Below are positions 10,992-23,163 of a DNA stretch of 64,000 bases, piece after piece (position 1 is the stretch's first letter; the number at the start of each line of letters is the position of its first letter). A program made the translations under genes and the position numbers. This DNA is from Pyricularia pennisetigena (taxonomy: Eukaryota > Ascomycota > Sordariomycetes > Magnaporthales > Pyriculariaceae), in the NCBI RefSeq assembly GCF_004337985.1, contig NW_021940918.1, positions 1-64,000 of the forward strand, read 5' to 3'. The notes below the pieces were generated by a model. The model did not search any database. It was not told the DNA's origin and saw only the letters and a program-made list of their open reading frames with translations.

Positions 10992-11822
10992 TATGAGAAT
11001 AATAAGCTTATATTATAAGCTTAAGCACGTAATATATACTACGATACATAATTATGCACAATTATGCATAATTATTATGCAGTGCATAAAAGACTAATAA
11101 GCTTATATTATAAGCTTAAATACGTAATATATACTACGATGCATAATTATGCACAACAATGTATAATTGTTATGCACAATAATGTATAATTATTATACAT
11201 AATAATGCATAATTATTATGCACAATACTGCATACCCTTTATGCAATGTATAACGTGTATTAATCAAATAATGCAATACAATTGCACACAATTCATGCAT
11301 GTATACTTTTGACCTATTTGGGCAAAAGAAATGAACGCAGATCATTTGCAGATCATACGATCCACAGGCAAACCTATTTTGGTAAAAATAAAACGCATAA
11401 CATAAATACAGGTAAGGTTTTGAAGATTGCGTCATACAACGTTTCAAATATGAGACGTTCAAAATAGCCACATATATAAATAGGTGAACGCTGAAGCGTT
11501 GTTTTATTTTATCCTAATTGGGAAAATAAAATGCAAACCTTAATACGTGGATTTGTAATACATGGATTGCCACATGCAATACTTTTGCAGATAAATAGGG
11601 AAGAGTTTCCCGTCTTAGAATTAGAGGAAGTTTTATGATTTATCGATTTATCTATCTATCGATCTATCTATCTATCGATCTCAGGATTCATTCAACCATC
11701 AATACAGTTTTTACCTCTATCTATCTATCTTACTTATAAAAGTGACCTTTTTCCCCTTATATATATCTACCTTATACAGATATATTCACTTTACAATTCA
11801 TCACATAACCTTCCTTTTTACA
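10992..11822 (+). mobile_element. Solo copia LTR (LTR3) inside the relic protease
   Basis: An 831-bp copy of the copia LTR in plus orientation, ending TTTTTACA at 11,822. It interrupts the relic between the DTGNT and HHIF parts of the protease. The target duplication is cgtat (10,987-10,991 and 11,823-11,827) if the LTR begins TATGAG, or the 7-mer cgtatta if it begins TGAGAA. The solo state points to LTR-LTR recombination. Confidence 0.9.
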
Positions 11823-12568
11823 CGTATTACCTGTATCGTACAGGATAGGGTAACCTAATTTCCATGGTTTAAAAGTCCCTTTTACGCCGCGTCCAAACTT
11901 CGTTTTAACCTTAAAATTAGCTGCTAAAACTTGTGGTTTTAGCGTTTTACCGGTATCGGTTTCCAAATCCGAATCCGAACGTAATTTTATAATTCCGCTA
12001 ATAGCGGAATTAACCTTTTATTCCAGGGCGTTATACGCTGCGCCTTCGTTAACGTTACCTGGAATGGAACCCGTAAATAATTCGAAATCCATAAAAATTA
12101 TGGAAATTCCAGCGGTTGATTCGCTGGAGTTGGAGGATTTAGTATTTTTTGCAGAAACAGAATCCAAATTAGAGTTTTTATTCGTTTTTCGTAATTTAAA
12201 AGTGTTTTCCTGCCCATTATTTTCCTTTTTAGCGCCTTTTTTAGCGTTTTTTACCCATTTTTTTACCTTCAGACCTATGATTAGCGGTTTTAGCCGTTAT
12301 AAAGCCTAAAATCGAATTTTCGGATATAAGGTCGGCTATGAAATATTGCAAATTTAATTTTTCCGAATTTTAACCTATTGCCTACAAAACCCGTTGGGTA
12401 TTGCGTTGGCGTTCGGTCCAAGTAAGGAATGTCCTTTCCAGGGCCCGTAAATATTGGTTTCGTACATTTACGGGGTTGATTTGCACGTTGGTATTCGTTA
12501 ATTTAACTACCAGTAAATTAAAACGGTTGTTAAATTCAGGTATTAATCCTTGAGATTTCGAAAAATTT

Positions 12569-12668
12569 TGTTAAGAACAGGCCTTATAAAGGCCCTGCGA
12601 CCGCACGTTAAGTGCAGTCGGCTGCATTTTTCATGCGCGCAGCCAAGTGAACAGCGGCATAATCAACA
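12569..12668 (-). mobile_element. Solo 100-bp TRIM LTR
   Basis: A 100-bp TG...CA repeat (TGTTAAGAACAGG ... CATAATCAACA) flanked by a perfect 5-bp duplication aattt (12,564-12,568 and 12,669-12,673). It matches, in reverse orientation, both 100-bp LTRs of the TRIM at 33,460. It carries the palindrome ggccttataaaggcc near its start. It is inserted in the gag region of the copia relic. Confidence 0.88.
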
Positions 12669-13350
12669 AATTTAAAGCGTGGAATTCCCGATATAGTGAA
12701 TTTCGACTAATTTCGGGTGCAACGGAATAGCTATCTTCCAGGGTTTTAAAAGCCGTTACGGGGTTGTAATGCCATACAATGGATTTTAAAAATTCCTTGG
12801 TTCAATTGTTTTTTATAAACAATAATAGGATTAATTGCTCGTATCCCGGTAAAGTATAGCCAATTTTAAGGTTGGAAATAAATTCCGCTGCTTTTATAAC
12901 CCTAAGTTGTATTATTAACGCCTGTTTCCACAAATCGTAATTGCTAACCCCTATTAATTTACAATTTTCGGGGAAGGAAAATACCCATTTCGATAGCTTT
13001 TTACCTATTCCGTCACCTAAAATTAGGTTACCGGGTGGATTAGGGGGTGGGGTAGCGGGTTTGCTTTCCGGATTGCCATTATAATTAGTGGAATTACCGT
13101 TTTTTAGGGTTAATAGGGTAGTTAACTGTTGAATTATCCTTTGAAATTAATCCATTTGCGTAATCAACGCTTTTAATTGCAGGTTTTGGGCCTGTAATTT
13201 AGCGGTTAAAACTTCGTTTGCGCTGGGTTTAAATCCCCCATTTGTTGGAATTGGGCCTGGAAGGCCCGATATAGGGCTACGTTCCATTGTAAGGTAGCTT
13301 GAATTATAGTTGCAATTCGCCAATTTATAGTTATAATCAATTAACCTGAT

Positions 13351-13627
13351 TATTTAAAGGTAAATACCCTATTTAATTTAGGATTTGCTATACCATTGGC
13401 CTTTTAACGGGTATAGGCCTGTAATTGCTCATTACAGGGTTTATTGCTATTTTTAGTGGTTAAAGTCCATTTAAATACAGGGTTGGAATCCCTAAAATCC
13501 TCAATTAATGGGTGCCCTGATATTTATACCAATCCAGGTGCACGTAACGAATTTAATTCGTAAAATGGGTGCAGGGTAACGAACCATTAACGTATTTCCG
13601 TTGATGGGTTTGTGGGCTATTGTAAAC
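13351..13627. other. AT-rich spacer, no gene seen
   Basis: Between the copia relic and repeat D1 there is AT-rich sequence with no frame resembling a protein. It may hold the decayed leader of the copia relic. The phrase gggtttgtggg(c/t)tattgta/ata occurs here (13,608) and again right of D1 (14,317), so D1 may have inserted in or near another repeated sequence. Confidence 0.4.
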
Positions 13628-14286
13628 TGTGAGGAGGTTACGAGATAAAATAAGTTTAATTTTGAACGCGGGGAAAAGTGGATCACGTATAAGGTTGATG
13701 GAACGTTAAAATGGCAGATAACCGTCTGCTAGCGGGTAATAGAGATGATATATTGTTGTTGCACAATCGATTCGTTGAATCGTTGAATCGATGAAGGTTA
13801 TGAAGGTGATGAATCTAAGGCTAAGTTGTGAATTACGTGTTCGAATCCGTAGGTGCAGATCTTCGATCCGGATGTCCGGAATGCGGGGTCACGTCACATG
13901 ATTTGGCCTTATTCATGTGACTGACCTGCCGACCTATTGAGCCTAACGGCCCATTGAGCCTAACGGCCTATTGTGCTTATGCATGCACAGAAAATCTGCG
14001 ACCACAACGGGATTCGAACCCACGCACTTCAACGTATATATGATATAGATTATGGTACGTGCATTATACCACTAAGCTAGATTAAATATGACGTATTTGT
14101 TTTGTTGTTGAAACTATGAACAAAGACGTAATATATAAAGCTTTGTGTGTATGAACGCGTATACGTTTTATTTATTATTTATTTATTTATTCGATGCAGG
14201 GTGACTAATAAAATTAGCCCATGCTAGCCGTTGTAAAATAATGCAGGGTAGCTAATATAATTAGCCCTGCGCTAGCCATGTTCACA
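13628..14286 (+). mobile_element. 659-bp TG...CA repeat, copy D1
   Basis: The element starts TGTGAGGAGG and ends GTTCACA, with a perfect 5-bp duplication taaac (13,623-13,627 and 14,287-14,291). A copy of exactly the same length occurs at 39,239-39,897 and a third, interrupted copy at 14,546-24,683. It has no protein frame. It contains a tRNA-like block (minus strand), duplicated direct units reading gagcctaacggcc (13,938-13,975), a TTTA-rich stretch, and a hairpin-forming pair built on gcagggtagcta / tagccctgc near 14,240-14,270. The ends and 5-bp duplication resemble a solo LTR, but no parent retrotransposon was found in the window. Confidence 0.85.
14002..14086 (-). ncRNA. tRNA-like block with Pol III A and B boxes (in D1)
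   Basis: On the minus strand an A-box-like TAGCTTAGTGG is followed 50-60 nt later by GGTTCGAATCC, a perfect B box (complement of 14,010-14,020). A T-arm folds, and a possible extended anticodon arm with ACGTA/TACGT stem is visible. The acceptor stem does not pair, so this is not a normal tRNA gene. It is better read as a tRNA-derived internal Pol III promoter. Confidence 0.6.
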
Positions 14287-14291
14287 TAAAC

Positions 14292-14545
14292 CCTATTAAA
14301 CGCATTAGGATTTAATGGGTTTGTGGGTTATTATAAGCCCTATTAAACGCATTAAAAGAATTCAATAGGTTATTAGCGAATAAATACAGGGGTTTTTGGC
14401 CCTAATTCGCTAGGGTAAACCCTATTAAAAGTTGAACCAATTACAGTGGCGTGCACGATCCATAAAAACCACACCAAATATTTTGGATTTGCAATGCAAA
14501 CGATCGCTGCAATACCTAAAAGGGCCTGAATCGAACGCTAATTTT
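14292..14545. other. Spacer between D1 and D2
   Basis: About 250 bp containing two copies of a phrase built on cctattaaacgcatta (near 14,291 and 14,340) and a third related phrase near 14,415. No coding potential is seen. A B-box-like gcgttcgattc lies on the minus strand near 14,535 but has no clear A box partner. Confidence 0.35.
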
Positions 14546-15915
14546 TGTGAGGAGGTTACGAGATAAAATAAGTTTAATTTTGAACGCGGCGAAAGGTGGA
14601 TCACGTATAAGGTTAATGGAACGTTGAAATGGCAGATAACCGACTGCTAGCGGGTAATAGAGATGATATATTGTTGCACAATCGATTCGTTGAATCGTTG
14701 AATCGATGTAGTCTCAATGCTCAGACTAGACCCCCCTACTTCGCAGTGGGGACCGAGCGCTCCATGTACCTTTCAGCCACATGGCTTTTCGACCAATTAC
14801 ATTGGCCGAAAAGATCGCGCTCGTTCTAGTCTGAGGACATCTTGTCGCATTTCGCCGTTTATAACGGTATTATTAATTATATAATTAATATTACGATATC
14901 GCTTATAATTATTTTATTAATATAAGGATAATTTGTGGTATTTTGCCGTTTGTAGCGGGTATATACAATATATTCGCATTATAATGGCAAAAGAAAATAG
15001 TGTACCCATAGTATGCAAATAAATATTCGTATCAAAAAATAAATAAACATTACAAAAATATATAGTAATTTGCGTTAGATTTATTGGAGTTTGCTGGTTA
15101 TTTGACTGCCGGCCGCGTTTTTATAACCACTGTATTTGAAAAGATATTAAAATATTAAAATGTGTAATTTTTCATTATATGTAATTTCTATTTTAATTAT
15201 AGTATATAATATTAATTCCAATTTTAGTTACAGTATTTATAACCTAGCAGACCTAATATTGCAAAGTGCATGCAATTACCGATTTAAACAAAAGTATTAT
15301 TAATATTTCATATTAACTAACATTTTGTTCAAAACCTGAATAATTTACGCAAATATTGGTAAGATTAAAAGAAAGTTTGATTCAGGCATGGTTTTATTAA
15401 TTTATTAAAGAATTTTATTTTACTTTTTTTTTATAAATTTTATTAAATTAAATAAAGCAATAAATATTAGAATATTACAAATTTAGCATTTTTTTATATA
15501 AAAAAATAAAAAGGGCCGGTATTGTAGATCGGGTTTTACGTTGACGTTTATTTATATACATTATCCACTTCTTCAAACTTTGGTTTTATTAATATTAAAA
15601 TTGGTAAAAATGTACAAGCATTTCGATTGTAAAATATATATAAAATTGGATATTCTTTACCTATCCGCATATTTAACGGCTTATAGAACTAGATATACGT
15701 ACCAAAATGTAGCATTATATTAAATACATATATCTCACCCCCCACGTGCAAAAACCACAAGATCTGGCTGCAAAACAAAAATAATATAAAATTAATCAAA
15801 TAAAGCAAAAAGATTTATAAAATACACATTTAACATTTGTTTTTATTAAAAGGTTTTCAAAGCCGATATTACAGGTAGGATAAGACCTGGACATTTCTTA
15901 ATATCCGTAATCGAA

Positions 15916-16358
15916 TGTTACGACCAGACAAGTTGGGCCAGTACCAGTGAGGCCAGGCGGGGTCACACCCCTCCTGACAACATTCGACCTGAGAAAACAC
16001 CGACCGACAGGAAACAAGATTACGTAAGGGAGAAAATCACGTGACACCACGTGATCGCCAAGAAAAGTGATTTCAGTGATCTGTAAGACCTCGATTGGGA
16101 ATTACAAATTAGACAAATCAAAGGAAATCACATTTGGAATATAATTTATATAAAACGCGCTTATTGCCATATAAATAGATTCGATTTTAGGATTGTTTAG
16201 CAGCAATTAAATTCTAGTTAACTTCAATATTTACTTGAAAACGATTATAATTTCACCCCAGTTATTGAAAACCCCAATTACCCAGTTAAAACGCTCAATT
16301 GCTTTAACCCACTGTACTTTACCCTAAAAACAGGTTACCCGATACCTTAATCGTAACA
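15916..16358 (+). repeat. Gypsy-1 5' LTR
   Basis: TGTTACGACC...ATCGTAACA. TATA-like strings at 16,145-16,155 and 16,169-16,179 place a transcription start near 16,200, where agcaattaaa (16,202-16,211) lies. Confidence 0.92.
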
Positions 16359-16369
16359 TTTTAATTGCT
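16359..16369 (+). promoter_or_regulatory. Gypsy-1 primer-binding site, probably self-primed
   Basis: The first interior bases ttttaattgct match no tRNA end I know. They are complementary over 10 nt to agcaattaaa inside the LTR (16,202-16,211), near the expected RNA start. This is the arrangement of Tf1-type self-priming. Gypsy-2 keeps both partners. Confidence 0.6.
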
Positions 16370-16493
16370 CCTATTCAATATTTTATTTTAAAATATACCG
16401 AGCAGTATCGCCGAAACAATATTTTCCAATAAAACCACCCCTTAAACCCCCTTTACCATTAACGTTCCGGCCAGCGCTAACGCTTTACGTTAA

Positions 16494-18168
16494 ATGGTCG
16501 CGACGCTCCAAGCAAAAAATCGACAATTCCAGGAACGAATAACCGAACAAACTAATCGAACCAATAGGAATTATATTAAATACTTTTTACCATTACCCTA
16601 TAATGGTACCCCAGGTACCCTGCAGGAATTTTTTACGGGAACCCGGGCCTACTTTCACTTTAACGAAAACAATTTCGATAATAACGCAGAAAAGGTCATT
16701 TACGCAGCCTCGCTATTAAAAAACGATACGTTTGCTTAATTTAAACCAATTTTACGAAACTATTTGGACCACGATAAGGAAAAAAACCGTAAAGCTGAAA
16801 TTAACCGCATTTTCGACGATTACGAAAATTTCGAAAAATACCTTAGGGGAGTATTCGGTAGCCCAGACGAGGAACGCACAGCTAAGCGTAAATTGGTACG
16901 CCTCACCCAAACCAAATCGGTATCCAAATATACCAGTAAATTTCGACAAATTACCGCCAAATTACTATAGGGCCCCGAAACCCTAATAGCACGCTTTTAT
17001 GCGGGATTTAAAAAAAAAATTAAAAACGAATTTGTTAAAAAAAAACGACCCGATACCTTAGCCGAATACGTAAAGCTAACAGTTAAAATCGATAACCGAT
17101 TTTACGAACGGAAATTGGAACGACGCGAAAGACGTAGCGTATGGGGGCCAGCTTTACGATAAATTAATACGGGACGCAAATATTAATACCTTAAACCGTT
17201 TCGCTAATACAGTATTTCCTACGGAATACACAGCGGACCTATGGATTTTAACGCGACCCAATATAAAAAAATTTCGCAAGGACCCCAAAAGTGGCAAATA
17301 TTTTAAATGCGAAAAACCAGGATATATAGCCAAATTTTGTCCCCAAAATATTCCGGATTTACACCCCGATTCCAAAAAACCACGAAGATTAAATACCACC
17401 ACCCATTAACAAATACCACCGGATTAATACAGTTTAAAAAGCTGGACCATATATTACGACGATAATTGTATAATCCACAATAGCGCAAAAATGGACGCAG
17501 GATAGTACCCACAAAAATTTAAAAATATTCGGACCTTAGCAGTAGGAAACCGTGTACCCATTAAAACCAAACCACCGGCATAATTACGCAGGTAAAACGC
17601 CAAATTACCCGAACCTACGGAATTAAATACCTTAAAAAAATTAAAACCAAAACCATTGGGACAAACCCACCGTATCCGGATAATCCAACAAACCCCAACG
17701 GACGAATTTAATAACGAATTAAAAAACGAACCTAGCGAAAAAAAAACTATATTTTTAAACTTATACAATGCAGCAAAGGAAAACAACCCCTATATATATA
17801 AAAAAAAACTTATCGATTTATACCGAAACGACCAATTAATGCAATTTCCCGAAATATTATTTCGAATACAAATACAAAACCCCATAGGATTAATCGATCC
17901 AATTTTCGGAAACTACCCAATTTTGGATACCAAATATCCCAAATATACAGAAATTTTTTGGGTAAAATGTTTTCGAAACAATTGCGGATTGCATTTTAGC
18001 AGAAAAATAATCCACGATTTTTTCCCACGACGACGTAAAATAACAGGCATCCACGAAATATACACCACCATTAAATTACCCAATTGGGAAATTAAAATAA
18101 GATTTAACACCGAACCAGCGGTAATCTTTACCCTTTATAACGATTACCCTATGGTATACTATAATTAA
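16494..18168 (+). pseudogene. Gypsy-1 gag remnant
   Basis: The frame starts MVATLQAKNRQFQERITEQ and reads as a retrotransposon gag (FFTGTRAYFHFNENN...). Same-frame stops lie at 16,737 (a TGG in Gypsy-2) and 16,968. A zinc-knuckle remnant follows near 17,306, where the first Cys and the His are Tyr. A 170-residue frame at 17,656-18,168 (IFWVKCFRNNCGLHFSRK) is equally present in Gypsy-2 and is probably the gag C-terminal part; I do not recognise a domain in it. In Gypsy-2 both parts share one frame, so Gypsy-1 has acquired an indel. Confidence 0.8.
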
Positions 18169-18559
18169 AAATAATTCCCATGGTACGAATGCACCCGAAG
18201 CATTTGCAAAATACATATATTAACCAAAGCACAGGTATGGTACGAAACGAAGTCACGATAACCAGGACCCAAACCCATAATTAGAATTATATGGAACCCC
18301 AACGTTAAAAACAACGAAATACCCATAAACGCACGAAAAACGCCTGCACCAACAGGGCACCGATTTAATAAAATTAACGTTAAAAATAGCTATACGCCCC
18401 GAAATAAAAAAAATAAAGACCCACGACGCGAGTCCAACAAGCCAAAAAACTAGGACAACCAGACGGTATAGGGCACTAAACGGTAGTAATAAAAACGGAA
18501 TAAAAAACTTTAAACGCCACGCAAACCACGAAAGCAGCACACGAATACATATTCCTAAA

Positions 18560-21500
18560 TATACGATTTAATGGAAAACCCATACGAGCGCTTTTTAATA
18601 ACGGAGCATAAGGCAACTACATTTTTCCAAAAATCGTAAAAAAACGACGAATATTTTGGCGATAAAAGGAAAAATTATATCGATTATAAACCGTAAAAGG
18701 AGAGGCAGTTTTATACGGAAACGGCACCATCGAAACAAAAACCGTACACCTTTGGATGGAAAATTATAAACGAAAGGAATAAATCACTTTGGATATTACG
18801 GAAATAAAAAATAAAAATATAATTTTAAGAATTCCCTGGTTTAAAAGGAGCAACCCCCGGATAAATTGGATTATAGGCCAAATTTAATAGGAAAAGCACC
18901 TAATTATTAAACGACCTCCAGCACAGTAGGGTTTATATAGGAAATATAGGGCACGGAAAAACCAAATAAAACAAATGGCGTATTTACAGGAAGGACGACC
19001 AACCCCGGAGCCAACATCGGAAAAAAAGCGATTATTTACAGGTTAAAACCGATCCAATTATACAATATAAACCACGAAGGAACAGACCAAAAACGGCAAA
19101 ATCCCAGAAAAATACCAAAATTATACACGGCTATTTAGCCAAAAATTCGAAACAGGATTACCCGAGCACAGTCCGTTCGACCACGAAATACCATTGAAAA
19201 AAGGAACCCAATTAAAATTCCACAAAATATACGGTTTAAATCCGACACAAATGGAGGTTTTAAACGAATATTTCGCGGAAAACCTTAAAAAAAGTTACAT
19301 TAAACCATCGATATTATTAGTAGGATACCCAATCCTTTTCGTACCAAAAAAGAACGGAAAATTACGATTATGCGTGGATTATAAACAATTAAACGACATT
19401 ATAATAAAGAATTGCTACCCGTTTCCACTAATAAAAGAATTTCGAAATATGTTTTACTAAATATAATGGTTTACGACACTAAACTTTAAAAAAATATACA
19501 ATTTAATCCGTATAAAGGAAGGCGAGGAATGGAAAATAGCATTTCGCACTAAACGAAAACATTACGAATATTTGGTAATATTTTTCGGTTTCACCAACGC
19601 CCCCGCAATTTTTCAAACCATAATTAACCACGTTTTTAGGGAATATTTAGACATTTTTGTCGTTATTTACCTGGACGATATCCTTATTTTTTCCAAAACG
19701 TTGGAAAAATATAAAAAACACGTTTACACAGTTTTACAAAAGCTACAAAACGCTAAACTCTTAATTGAACCCGAAAAATGCATTTTTCACAACAAACAAA
19801 TTAATTTCCTAAGATACATTATCGCCCCTGGAGAAATTAAGATGGAAAAATTAAAAATCCAAACAGTAAAGGAATAACCCCAATTATAAAACGTAAAAAA
19901 CGTTCGGGCATTTTTTGGATTCGTAAATTTTTACAAAAGATTTATTAAAAGTTACGGCGCGATCGCCACCCCATTAACCAATATAACCAAAAAAGATTTA
20001 AAATTCCAATAAACGGAATAAATATAGCAAGTTTTCGAACAGCTACGAAATGCAATAGTATAAAAACCGATTTTTAAAATACTAAACCCAACGAAACCCT
20101 TCGAAGTCGAAACCGACGCATCCGATTACGCAATCGGAGGACAATTTAACCAACGAAACGAAGAAGGACGCCTACACTTTTGCGCCTTTTTTTCACAAAA
20201 ATTATATAAACCAAAACTTAATTACCAAATCCACGATAAAAAATTTATAGTTATTATCCGAATATTTAAAAAATGGAAACCACAATTATCCGGAATTAAA
20301 TACGAAATATTAATTTATACGGACCATAAAAACCTAACCCATTTTACCATTAACAAGGTGTTAAACAAACGATAAATTAAATGGGCGGAATTCCTATTAA
20401 AATTCCATTTTAAAATTATTTACCGAAAAGGAATAAAAAATGGTAGGGCCGACGCTTTCAGCAAAAAATCAGACCATGAAAATATAATACCCGAGGAAAT
20501 ACGGAAAATCTTTACGGCAAACGATAACGGAAACCTTTTACCAATTCACCGAAATTTTATGAAGATTAACACGGTAACTACACCAAAAAAAATACGGAAA
20601 ATCCACGAAAATAAAGCTTACGGATACCAAGGAATTTCCAAAATATGAAAACGGTTAAAACAGCACCATAATTTCAAAAAAACACGATAAAAAGTACGAA
20701 AAACCATTAAAAATTGCGAATTTTGCGCAAAAAGCAAATCCGCCAAACACAAACCTTACGGGCTTTTACAGCTTTTACCAACCCCTAATAAAGCCTGGCA
20801 AACCATTATAATAGATTTTATCGTCAAATTACCATTTTCCGAAAAACTATTTATTAAAACTAAATACAATAATATATTAATTATAATGGACAAATTTACT
20901 AAATACGCCTACTTCTTACCCTATAAAAAAAGTAGCAACGCCGAAAAAATCGCCTATATATTCCTACGAATAATTATTAACAACCACGGATTTCCAGAAA
21001 GCATTATTACGGACAAAAATAAGCTTTTTACATTAAAATTCTGGAAATTTTTAATGGAATAGTTAGGAACTAACCACAAATTATTTACAACATTCCACCT
21101 ACAAATAAATGGATAAACAAAACGAGCAAACCAAACATTAAAACAATATTTAAAATATTATGTAAACTATAAACAGGATAATTGGGTACGGTTATTACCC
21201 ATAGCACAATTCGCATACAACAATTTAAAAAATAAAAATACCAAAATAACCCCGTTTTATACCAATTACGGATTTAACCTTACGGTATATGGAAAATTAA
21301 GAATTACGACTACGGTCCCACGAGCCGATAAACAAGCAAACGAATTACGAAAATTCCACCGAAAATTCCAACAGGAATTGGAATTCGTACGAAAAAAAAT
21401 AACCAAATACGCCAACCAGTATCGGATAAAGGGACCATCCTTCCAGGAGGGAAATAACGTCTACTTTATTCGACGCAATATTAAAATATAACGACCAAAT

Positions 21501-21824
21501 AACAAATTTAATTACAAAAAGTTTGGATTTTTTAAAATCGACAAAAAAATTAGTGAAACCAATTATAAACTGTTATTACCAGGAACTATGAAAGTCCACC
21601 CAACGTTCCACGTATTATTATTGGAACCAGCACCATCCGGCACCAGTATACAAAAAACAATCGAAATCGACGAAAAAGAAATATACGACGTCGAACGAAT
21701 ACTGGACCACAAACGCAACCACGGTAAAATAAAATATTTTATTAAATGGGAAAATTACGGACACGAAAAAAATATTTGGGAACTTTTTAACCACCTCCAA
21801 AATTGCCAGGAACTACTCCGTTAA
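18560..21824 (+). pseudogene. Gypsy-1 pol remnant with chromodomain
   Basis: Fragments in one frame show the protease end (ILRIPWFKRSNPR, near 18,825), RT ([33 protein letters not shown] near 19,670), RNase H, the integrase zinc finger and core, and a C-terminal chromodomain (21,588-21,824: YDVERILDHK...YFIKWENYG). The RT YLDD box survives, but the integrase catalytic Glu position reads Lys (GQTKRANQTL context near 21,117) and many Gln or Trp codons have become stops. The chromodomain puts it among chromoviruses, which use it to target histone marks. The pol frame is -1 to the gag C-terminal frame, as expected for a -1 frameshift. Confidence 0.85.
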
Positions 21825-22720
21825 TATTACCAAGAATTGGATTTGCGAACAAATTAACCAAAAAAAAAAGGACGACCTAAAAAAATACCACTTACCATTC
21901 CCAAAAACTAAGGATCGACCAGGATTCGAAACCATACCACCAGACGAATTTACAAAAAAACGATTAACATATACCAATAAACTAAAATATACGGATAAAA
22001 GCAATTTACCGACCGAATACTGCGTAAAAACATTTATTTCGTCCAATAGAAAAAGATTTAAAGGACCTATTGGGAAAGTCGAATCCCAAACGAAATTGGA
22101 ATCCGGAAAAAGCGATTCCAGGGATATTTTAAGAAAAACTTCGGCCGATCGCCGCCGCTCCTCCTGCTTTGCCTCCTTACGTTCAATTCGATCCAATTCC
22201 TCCAAATCGTTAATCCCGCGAAACACAGCTCGCATCATTTTTTCAAACCACAATTTTTTTTGTTTTCGCAAACGGAAAAACTTTAATTGCTTTTCCTAAA
22301 TCCTTTGCTATTTTGCCAAAATGTTTTTTTCCAAAACCTCCACTTTAATATTAAATTTGGAATATTACCGACCGATATTACGCAATTAGGCATTCGAAAC
22401 ACCCAATACGTCGTAATTAAAGCGGTTAACACGGAGACATTCGATGCAACGAAAGGAGTTTTGCGGGGATATTGCGCAACGTATTATACCGCGAAATTTA
22501 TAATAAAAACAAAAAAGCATATCCACCGAAGAAGGAAGGAGGGAAGCAAAAAAAACGTAACGACGTTTTGTCGACGAACGACTAAATTTTAATTTAACTA
22601 CGCGATTAAATATGGCGTAAAAAGGTTAATAAGGAAGGAACATGGAAACAAAAACAAGGATTAGGGGAGTATAAACTATTTAAAAGCCAAAGGGATTTGG
22701 CCAAAGGAAAGGAGATTTAA
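21825..22720 (+). other. Gypsy-1 post-chromodomain region
   Basis: This stretch has Lys-, Arg- and Ser-rich short frames (for example 22,096-22,299) that are also conserved in Gypsy-2 and, inverted, in the relic near 900-1160. It may be a decayed C-terminal extension or 3' UTR. No domain is recognised. The polypurine tract ends it. Confidence 0.4.
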
Positions 22721-23163
22721 TATTACGACCAAATAAATTGGGCCAGTACCAATAAAGCCAGGCGGGGTTACACCCCTCCTAATAACACTCGACTTGAAAA
22801 AACACCGACCGACAGGAAATAAAATTACGTAAGGGAGAAGATTACGTAACACTACGTAATCGCCAAAAAAAGTGATTTTAATAATTTGTAAAACCTCGAT
22901 TGGGAATTACAGATTAAACAGATTAAAGGAAATTACATTTGGAACATAGTTTATATAAAACGCGCTTATTGCCATGTAAATAGATTCGATTTTAGGATTG
23001 CTTAGCAGCAATTAAACTCTAGTTAACCTCAATATTTACTTAAGAACGATTATAATTTCACCCCAGTTATTAAGAACCCCAGTTACCCAGTTAAGACGCT
23101 CAGTTGCTTTAACCCACTGTACTTTACCCTAAGAACAGGTTACCCGATACCTTGATCGTAACA
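22721..23163 (+). repeat. Gypsy-1 3' LTR
   Basis: 443 bp, the same length as the 5' LTR. It begins TATTACGACC and ends GTAACA. Differences from the 5' LTR are mainly C-to-T and G-to-A. Confidence 0.92.

Larger units (their letters stand above)
9764..13350 (-). pseudogene. Decayed second copia element (gag to pre-integrase)
   Basis: Minus-strand fragments give, 5' to 3' on that strand: gag (GVSNYDLWKQAL...IKAAEFISNLKIGYTLPGYEQL, about 13,050 to 12,780), a protease DTGNT motif (11,823-11,966) continuing as HHIFANKQLFTDY beyond the inserted LTR (10,993 down to 10,576), and GAG-pre-integrase (GHIRLLLLKKTVKIIKGLPNF, 10,093-9,860). Stops and frameshifts are scattered throughout. Its protease active site is DTG, unlike the intact element, so it belongs to a different copia lineage. 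It ends abruptly at the intact copia element; the integrase, RT and RNase H parts are absent. No LTRs of its own were recognised. Confidence 0.8.
15916..23163 (+). mobile_element. Gypsy-1, full-length chromovirus, RIP-damaged
   Basis: 443-bp LTRs at 15,916-16,358 and 22,721-23,163 flank a 6.4-kb interior. The target duplication tcgaa is perfect (15,911-15,915 and 23,164-23,168). The 3' LTR start is TATTACG where the 5' LTR has TGTTACG, a G-to-A change of the RIP type. A purine-rich tract (aaaggaaaggag, near 22,705) precedes the 3' LTR. The interior has gag, protease, RT, RNase H, integrase and a chromodomain, all with in-frame stops. It sits inside M1. Confidence 0.93.

Noticed and set aside
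14002..14086. A genuine nuclear tRNA gene with intron
   Set aside because: B box is perfect, but the acceptor stem does not pair and position 33 of the possible anticodon loop is not T; three copies sit in a mobile repeat.
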